From NCBI RefSeq assembly GCF_900091595.1, contig NZ_FMCW01000027.1, positions 1 through 64,000 on the forward strand: a DNA stretch of 64,000 bases. The letters are read 5' to 3'. Below are positions 58,646 to 64,000 of the stretch, piece by piece (the first letter of the stretch is position 1; each line of letters starts with the position of its first letter). Origin of the DNA: Micromonospora haikouensis. GTDB taxonomy: Bacteria; Actinomycetota; Actinomycetes; Mycobacteriales; Micromonosporaceae. Under the pieces are notes generated by a model. The model saw nothing but the letters and a program-made list of their open reading frames with translations, was not told the DNA's origin and did no database searches. Made by a program: the position numbers and the translations under genes.

Positions 58646-59767
58646 TCACGCAGCGTCGCCGGCGAGCTGACGCTGCTTGCGCCAGCGGATGCCGGCCTCG
58701 ATGAAGCTGTCCAGCTCACCGTCGAAGACCGCGCTCGGATTGCCCGTCTCCTGCTCGGTTCTGAGATCCTTCACCATCTGATACGGGTGCAGCACGTACG
58801 ACCGCATCTGGTCGCCCCACGAGCCGGCGGCGTCGGTCTTCAGGCCGTCCAGCTTGGCCTGCTCCTCCTGCCGCTTGCGCTCCAGCAGCCGGGCCTGGAG
58901 CACCCGCAGCGCGGACGCCTTGTTCTGCAGCTGGGACTTCTCGTTCTGGCAGGTGACCACGATGCCGGTCGGGATGTGGGTGAGCCGCACGGCCGAGTCG
59001 GTGGTGTTGACGCTCTGCCCGCCCGGGCCGGAGGAGCGGTAGACGTCGACCCGCACCTCGTTCTCGGGGATGTCGATGTGGTCGGTCTGCTCGGTGACCG
59101 GCAGGACCTCCACGCCGGCGAAGCTGGTCTGCCGGCGGCCCTGGTTGTCGAACGGGCTGATCCGCACGAGGCGGTGGGTGCCCGACTCCACGCTGAGGGT
59201 GCCGTAGGCGTACGGGACCTTGACCGCGAACGTCGCGGACTTCAGGCCCGCCTCCTCGGCGTACGAGGTCTCGTAGACCTCGGTCGGGTAGCCGTGCCGC
59301 TCCGCCCAGCGCAGGTACATCCGCAGCAGCATCTCCGCGAAGTCGGCCGCGTCCACGCCGCCCGCGCCGGCCCGGATCGCCACCAGCGCCTCCCGCGAGT
59401 CGTACTCGCCGGAGAGCAGGGTGCGGACCTCCATGTCCTGGATGCTCTTGGTGAGCGCCCCGATCTCGGTCTCCACCTCGGCGAGCACGCCGGGGTCGTC
59501 CTCGGCCTCGGCCAGCTCCAGCAGCACCCGGGCGTCGTCGAGCCGGGAGCGCAGGCTGCCCAGCTTGTTGATCTCGCCGTTGACGTAGGACAGCTGGGAG
59601 GTCACCTGCTGTGCCTTGGCCTGGTCGTCCCACAGGTCCGGCGCGGAGGCCTGCTCCTCGAGCCTGGCCTTGTCCTCGTGCAGCCGGTCGATGTTGAGCA
59701 CGGCCTCGATGTTGCGCAGGGTGGCGTCGAGTTCCTTGAGCTGTTCGGCGTAATCGGCAGCGGTCAC
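58646..59767 (-). CDS. prfB: Peptide chain release factor 2
   Basis: 373 residues. GGQ loop in SSGPGGQSVN (peptidyl hydrolysis) and SPF in RISPFDNQGRR (stop-codon recognition of UGA/UAA). GTG 59767 gives the family start. There is no in-frame UGA or frameshift site near the start, as usual in actinobacteria and unlike E. coli prfB. It heads the conserved order prfB - ftsE - ftsX - smpB. Confidence 0.98.
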   Translation of the reverse strand: MTAADYAEQLKELDATLRNIEAVLNIDRLHEDKARLEEQASAPDLWDDQAKAQQVTSQLSYVNGEINKLGSLRSRLDDARVLLELAEAEDDPGVLAEVETEIGALTKSIQDMEVRTLLSGEYDSREALVAIRAGAGGVDAADFAEMLLRMYLRWAERHGYPTEVYETSYAEEAGLKSATFAVKVPYAYGTLSVESGTHRLVRISPFDNQGRRQTSFAGVEVLPVTEQTDHIDIPENEVRVDVYRSSGPGGQSVNTTDSAVRLTHIPTGIVVTCQNEKSQLQNKASALRVLQARLLERKRQEEQAKLDGLKTDAAGSWGDQMRSYVLHPYQMVKDLRTEQETGNPSAVFDGELDSFIEAGIRWRKQRQLAGDAA

Positions 59768-59913
59768 GACTGACAAGCGTACTGCGGTGGCCCCGGGTGG
59801 GCTTGCCAGCCCCGCGGTCACGAGCCAAAACTGTCCCCGGTGCGGGCGGGGAGCAGCCTGGAGACCGACCGCGTGGCCCGGTGGCGGGGTGGCGGGCCGC
59901 GCGGTCGACGCCG

Positions 59914-60435
59914 TCAGCCGACCGGGGCGGTCTTCAGCCAGGACAGGGCGGCCTTGTGGTAGGCGACGGCGAACTCCAGCGCGCTGGCGTCGAAGTTGTC
60001 GCCCTCCTTCTTGGCGTTCTTCACCTGTTCCCGCACCCGGGCGAGGGCCTCGGTGTGATATTCGTTGGCGGAGGCCTGCAGGTTGCGCAGCTGGTTGGCC
60101 GAGTGCAGGCCGCCGAAGGCGATCCGCAGGGCGATCGGGTTGCGGATGGTGTCCCGCCCCGGGTCCTCGGCCAGCCACCGGGAGAACATCCGCTTCCCGG
60201 CCGCGGTGATCGCGTACGGCTGGCTGGAGCGGGGGCCGGGCTTACCCAGCCGCACCAGACCACGCTCGGCCAGCACCGGTAGCTCCCGGTAGACCTGGCT
60301 GCGGGTCATCGACCAGTACGGGGCGAGCTTGCGCTCGGCGGCGGCCATCAGCTGACCGCCTGTCATGGGACCCTCGTGGAGCAGCCCGAGGAGGGCCGCC
60401 GCCGTGGGGTTCACTCCGGAATCCGCCATGCCCAT
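59914..60435 (-). CDS. PadR-family transcriptional regulator
   Basis: 173 residues. N-terminal winged helix (AALLGLLHEGPMTGGQLMAA, then YWSMTRSQVYRELPVLAERG) and a helical C-terminal domain typical of PadR/Vir regulators. ATG 60435 is the first of two close ATGs. Target and signal are unknown; it is flanked by prfB and the pruA terminator. Confidence 0.9.
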   Translation of the reverse strand: MGMADSGVNPTAAALLGLLHEGPMTGGQLMAAAERKLAPYWSMTRSQVYRELPVLAERGLVRLGKPGPRSSQPYAITAAGKRMFSRWLAEDPGRDTIRNPIALRIAFGGLHSANQLRNLQASANEYHTEALARVREQVKNAKKEGDNFDASALEFAVAYHKAALSWLKTAPVG

Positions 60436-60596
60436 TACGCTGCCACTTTGCCGACCCGGCGTCCAGGATTTGCCACTTTCGCCACCCGGACGGCTTCCAA
60501 TGTGCACTGTCGGCCGGCGACAGTCCGTTAAGGGACGGTGACCCGGCACGCGCCCGCCCCCGCCGCGGGCGCCCCGCTGGCGCGCGCCGGGGCGTT

Positions 60597-60644
60597 AGGA
60601 GGGGCCCCCTGTACAACAGAAAGCGTTAACAGGGGGCCCCTCCT
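60597..60644 (-). terminator. Terminator after pruA
   Basis: AGGAGGGGCCCCCTGT and its complement form a 16-bp stem with a 16-nt loop, 6 bp past the pruA stop on the minus strand. Each arm is itself partly self-complementary (GGGGCCCC). Confidence 0.82.
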
Positions 60645-60649
60645 TGCGC

Positions 60650-62278
60650 TCAGCCCATGTGGGGGTAGGTGTGGTCCGTCGGGGGGACGAAGGTTTCCTT
60701 GATCGTCCGGGGGGACATCCAGCGCACCAGGTTGTGCCAGGAGCCGGCCTTGTCGTTGGTGCCGCTGGCGCGGGCGCCGCCGAAGGGCTGCTGCCCGACC
60801 ACCGCGCCGGTCGGCTTGTCGTTGATGTAGAAGTTGCCGGCCGCGTACCGCATCTTCTCGGCCACCGCGTCGACCACCCGGCGGTCGGTGGCGAAGATCG
60901 ACCCGGTCAGCGCGTACGGGGCGATCGACTCGGCCTGCGCCACCACGTCGTCGAAGCGGGCGTCGTCGAAGACGTGCACGCCGAGGATCGGCCCGAAGTA
61001 TTCGGTGGTGAACGTCTCGTGCGCGGCGTCGGAGCACTCGAACAGGGTCGGCCGGACGAACCACCCGACCGAGTCGTCGGCGGTGCCGCCGGCCAGCACG
61101 GTGCAGGAGGGGTCGCCGGAGATCAGCTCCAGCGCGGCGGTGTGCCGGTCGAACGCCCGCGCGTCGATCACCGCCCCGCCGAAGTTGGTGAAGTCGGTGA
61201 CGTCGCCGTAGGTCAGCGAGTCGGCGGTGGCGGCCAGCCGGTCCCGCAGCCCGCCCTCCCACAGCGACCGGGGCACGTACGCCCGCGACGCGGCCGAGCA
61301 CTTCTGGCCCTGGTATTCGTACGCGCCCCGGATCAGCGCGGTGTGCAGCGCGTCGACGTCGGCGCTGGCGTGCGCGACCACGAAGTCCTTGCCGCCGGTC
61401 TCGCCGACGAGGCGGGGGTAGCCCCGGTAGCGGTGGATGTTCTCGCCGACGGTGCGCCACAGGTGCTGGAAGACCTTCGTGGAGCCGGTGAAGTGGATGC
61501 CGGCCAGGTCCGGGTCGGCGAGCACCACGTCGGAGACCTCCTCGCCCCGCCCGGTGACCATGTTGATCACGCCGGGCGGCAGGCCGGCCGCCTCGAACAG
61601 CCGCATGGTGAAGTGCGCGGCGAACTGCTGGGTCGGGCCCGGCTTCCAGACCACCGTGTTGCCGAGCAGGGCCGGCGCGGAGGGCAGGTTGCCGGCGATG
61701 GCGGTGAAGTTGAACGGGGTGACCGCGTAGACGAAGCCCTCCAGGGGGCGGTGGTCGAACCGGTTCCACACCCCCGGCGAGGACATCGGCTGCTCCTCCA
61801 GCAGGCCCCGGGCGAAGAACACGTTGAACCGGAGGAAGTCGATCAGCTCGCACGCCGAGTCGATCTCGGCCTGGACGGCGGTCTTCGACTGGCCGAGCAT
61901 CGTGGCGGCGTTGAGGGTGTCCCGCCAGGGGCCGGCGAGCAGCTCGGCGGCCCGCAGGAAGATCGCCGCGCGCTCGGCGAACGGCAGCGCCCGCCACATC
62001 GGGGCGGCGGCCTTCGCGGCGGCGACGGCGGCGCGGGCGTCGTCGTGGGTGGCGTGGCCGGTGACGCCGAGCACGTGCGCGTGCCGGTGCGGCTGGACGA
62101 CGTCGATCGGGTCGCCGCCGGCCATTCGCTGCTCGCCGGCGATGGTCATCGGCAGGTCGATCCGCTCGGCGGCCAGCTCGGCCAGCCTCCGCTGGAGCCG
62201 TTCCCGGTCGACGCCGCCCGGCTCGTAGGTGCGGACCGGCTCGTTGTGCGGCTCGGGTACGGAGAACACGGCGTCCAT
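60650..62278 (-). CDS. pruA: L-glutamate gamma-semialdehyde (1-pyrroline-5-carboxylate) dehydrogenase
   Basis: 542 residues. Aldehyde dehydrogenase fold with FTGSTKVF, catalytic Glu in LVGETGGKD and catalytic Cys in GQKCSAASRAY, and the PruA-type block TPFNFTAIAGNLPSAPALLG. Converts glutamate semialdehyde to glutamate with NAD in proline breakdown. ATG 62278 is preceded by AGGAG. No proline dehydrogenase gene is adjacent on the side visible here. Confidence 0.96.
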   Translation of the reverse strand: MDAVFSVPEPHNEPVRTYEPGGVDRERLQRRLAELAAERIDLPMTIAGEQRMAGGDPIDVVQPHRHAHVLGVTGHATHDDARAAVAAAKAAAPMWRALPFAERAAIFLRAAELLAGPWRDTLNAATMLGQSKTAVQAEIDSACELIDFLRFNVFFARGLLEEQPMSSPGVWNRFDHRPLEGFVYAVTPFNFTAIAGNLPSAPALLGNTVVWKPGPTQQFAAHFTMRLFEAAGLPPGVINMVTGRGEEVSDVVLADPDLAGIHFTGSTKVFQHLWRTVGENIHRYRGYPRLVGETGGKDFVVAHASADVDALHTALIRGAYEYQGQKCSAASRAYVPRSLWEGGLRDRLAATADSLTYGDVTDFTNFGGAVIDARAFDRHTAALELISGDPSCTVLAGGTADDSVGWFVRPTLFECSDAAHETFTTEYFGPILGVHVFDDARFDDVVAQAESIAPYALTGSIFATDRRVVDAVAEKMRYAAGNFYINDKPTGAVVGQQPFGGARASGTNDKAGSWHNLVRWMSPRTIKETFVPPTDHTYPHMG

Positions 62279-62655
62279 CAGCGCTCCTGGCGATCTCGAC
62301 AGCGGTGGCGAAACCGGACCCGCGGGCGGCCGGCCGGGTGACCGGACGCCGGGGCACCGCGCGGTGTACCGGTCGCGGCGGCGGGACCTGCGCCGATTCT
62401 TCCACGGGCCGGCTCCTGTCCCGCTCCGGCGGCCGGGCCGGCCTGCGCCGTCCGGCCTCTGCGCCGCATGATCGACTCCATGCCGGCGACATGGGGGCAT
62501 CCCCGCCGCAGGACACCCCCATGTCGCCGACCTGGCGAGCCCGCCCGGCGGCGGGCCCGGCGGCGGGCCCGGCGCGTACCCTGGATGGCCGGTGACCAGC
62601 CCGCCGCGTCCCGGCAGCGCCGGCGCGGGCCCGGGCGCCCGTCGAAGGGGAGACG
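62279..62655. other. Divergent intergenic region with an inverted repeat
   Basis: 377 bp between pruA (minus) and the membrane protein gene (plus). It should hold both promoters, which I cannot place. The only clear structure is the inverted repeat at 62484-62529. AAGGGGAG precedes ATG 62656. Confidence 0.6.
62484..62529. repeat. Inverted repeat in the pruA upstream region
   Basis: CGGCGACATGGGGG (62484-62497) and its exact complement (62516-62529) around an 18-nt loop. It could be an operator, a terminator-like element or a copy of a dispersed genomic repeat. Confidence 0.75.
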
Positions 62656-63714
62656 ATGAGCAACCAGCCCGGCAGCTCCACGGCCGAGGAGCCGGACCAG
62701 CCGGTGGAGACCGACCCGGCCGCCGAGCGGGAGCCGGCGGCCGAGTCTCTCCAGGCCACCGGGGGCACGATCGCCCGCGCCCCGGGAGCGGCCGTGCTCG
62801 CGCTGCTGGCGGTCGGCTGGCTGGCGGCGATGCTCTGGTCGACCCGGGCGGCGATCACCTCCGCCCAGGCGGGCGTCACCGCGATCAGCCTCTCCGCGTT
62901 CGCGCTGCCCGGGGTGATCTCGGCCGCGCTGGTGGCCGGCGCGGCGGTCGCCCTGGCGGTGACGAACCTGCTGGCCCGGCGCGGCGTGGACCGGGCCACC
63001 CTGCGGTTCGTCGTCGCCACGGGCGTCGGCCTGCTCGTCGGGCTCGCCGCCGCCGTGGTGATCAACCTGACCTACTTCGACAACGCGACCACCAACGTCA
63101 TCGCGGGCACCGCCGCGGCGGCGGCGACCATCGGCGGCGCGGTGGCCGGTGCCGGCAACGCCCGGGTGGCCGGGGCGGTGGTCGCCGCCGCGCTCGGGGC
63201 GCTGGTGTTCGTGGTGGCGTTCAGCCGGGCCCGGGATCCCCTGTTCGACCTGTTCGGGGCGGGCGACACCCAGGAGTCCCTGGTCACCGCCGCGAAGTGG
63301 GTGTCGCGGACGGAGTCGCTGCTCGCCGGCCTGCTGGCGGGGCTGCTCGCCTTCGCGTACCTGACCTGGGCCCGGCGCCGCGCCCGGCGGAGTGACCCGG
63401 CGGCGGGCGACGTCCGCTGGCCCGGCTACCTGCTGGCCGGGGCCGGTCCCGGCCTGCTCCTGCTGCTCGCCGAGGTCGTCATCCGGATCGGCGGGCGGTC
63501 CCTGCTCGACCTGGCCGGCGCGCTGAGCGAGGCGGACTCCGTCGCGCAGACCTCGCTGGGCACCTCCCGGATCGACAACGGCATCTGGGTGCTCTTCGTC
63601 GGCGCGCTCACCGCGCTGATCGCCTTCGGCCGCACCCTCGGCCCGACGCCCGACGACGAGGCCGCCGGGGAGGACGACGAGGCGGAGGCCGTGGAGGCGA
63701 GCGCCGACCGCTGA
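62656..63714 (+). CDS. Multi-pass membrane protein of unknown function
   Basis: 352 residues. About 7 hydrophobic segments follow an acidic, Pro/Glu-rich N-terminal tail of about 40 residues; the C-terminus is also acidic (DDEAAGEDDEAEA). Short basic loops such as ARRRARRSD lie between segments. No family recognised. Good ribosome binding site (AAGGGGAG) before ATG 62656. Confidence 0.85.
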   Translation: MSNQPGSSTAEEPDQPVETDPAAEREPAAESLQATGGTIARAPGAAVLALLAVGWLAAMLWSTRAAITSAQAGVTAISLSAFALPGVISAALVAGAAVALAVTNLLARRGVDRATLRFVVATGVGLLVGLAAAVVINLTYFDNATTNVIAGTAAAAATIGGAVAGAGNARVAGAVVAAALGALVFVVAFSRARDPLFDLFGAGDTQESLVTAAKWVSRTESLLAGLLAGLLAFAYLTWARRRARRSDPAAGDVRWPGYLLAGAGPGLLLLLAEVVIRIGGRSLLDLAGALSEADSVAQTSLGTSRIDNGIWVLFVGALTALIAFGRTLGPTPDDEAAGEDDEAEAVEASADR

Positions 63715-63765
63715 GGGGTGCGCCGGGCGGCAGCGGACCGGCGGGGCGGCCGGGCGCGACGCGGG

Positions 63766-64000
63766 TCAGGAGGCGGCGCGGAGGAGCTGCTCCAGCTCGG
63801 TGACGTCGTACCACTCCAGCTCGTGGTCCTCCGCGCCGTCGACGGTGAACTGGGCGTCCGGGTCGCCGGCCAGGGCCTCGGCGGCCACGGCGGCGGCGGC
63901 CGACACGTCGGCGACCGCGTCGTCGCCGTCCACGTGCAGGGCGGCGACGGCCGACACCGGCACCGGGCGCACCAGCCGCACGGCGCTGGAGCCGAGCACG
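63766..64000 (-). CDS. Hypothetical protein (partial at the right edge)
   Basis: At least 77 residues ending LEWYDVTELEQLLRAAS. The visible part is acidic and alanine-rich. The frame stays open to the window edge, so the start may lie outside; GTG 63999 is only the outermost possible start. No family recognised. It is convergent with the membrane protein gene. Confidence 0.6.
   Translation of the reverse strand, partial: VLGSSAVRLVRPVPVSAVAALHVDGDDAVADVSAAAAVAAEALAGDPDAQFTVDGAEDHELEWYDVTELEQLLRAAS

Noticed and set aside
62279..63065. Minus-strand frame running across the pruA upstream region and membrane gene
   Set aside because: Low-complexity Arg/Ala sequence; it lies antisense to a membrane protein with clear hydrophobic segments and a good ribosome binding site.

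Overview
The window is high-GC actinobacterial DNA, most likely from a Micromonospora-like genus of the Micromonosporaceae. This rests on GC content, the prfB-ftsE-ftsX-smpB-ssrA block and the tmRNA tag; the genus is inferred. It has two parts. Positions 1 to about 51,100 are a modular polyketide cluster with a hybrid NRPS branch. From about 51,180 to the end it is ordinary chromosomal core.

The cluster has the signature of an ansamycin, probably a naphthalenic (rifamycin-like) one. PKS gene 1 (<1-11339, minus) opens with an acyl-AMP ligase loading domain like those that load 3-amino-5-hydroxybenzoate. It continues with module 1 (methylmalonyl, KR), module 2 (malonyl, no reduction) and the start of module 3. 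PKS gene 2 (22599-37772, minus) holds three terminal modules and ends on an ACP without a thioesterase. An arylamine N-acetyltransferase-type amide synthase (RifF type) follows 31 bp downstream, which implies macrolactam release. Tailoring genes are a PapA-type acyltransferase, an O-methyltransferase, three P450s, a Rif-Orf19-like FAD hydroxylase, a luciferase-like oxidoreductase and a HemK-like methyltransferase. No AHBA synthesis genes are visible, so they would have to lie outside the window.

Two gene groups are not what I expect in a standard ansamycin cluster. The first is an operon of a bi-adenylating NRPS (ligase, partial C, A, PCP), a P450 and an MbtH-like protein, which suggests a beta-hydroxylated amino-acid branch. 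The second is a precursor set: CaiB-type CoA transferase, SDR and carboxyltransferase beta subunit on the minus strand, with a convergent glutaryl-CoA-dehydrogenase-like gene. A LuxR-family regulator (12122-13423) sits divergently from PKS gene 1.

Five minus-strand operon heads carry an 18-bp motif close to CTAYCAG-N6-GGGATG, followed 20-22 nt later by a -10-like hexamer; a sixth copy lies reversed upstream of the 20381 oxidoreductase. The motif resembles the RifZ box of rifamycin clusters. Both the regulator and PKS gene 1 have a TTA codon at their start, which suggests bldA control.

The core region contains tRNA-Ala(GGC), yqgE, a methylthioadenosine/purine phosphorylase, a benzoylformate decarboxylase-like gene, a lipoprotein, ssrA, smpB, ftsX, ftsE, prfB, a PadR regulator, pruA, a membrane protein and an edge fragment. 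Several strong hairpin terminators separate these units.
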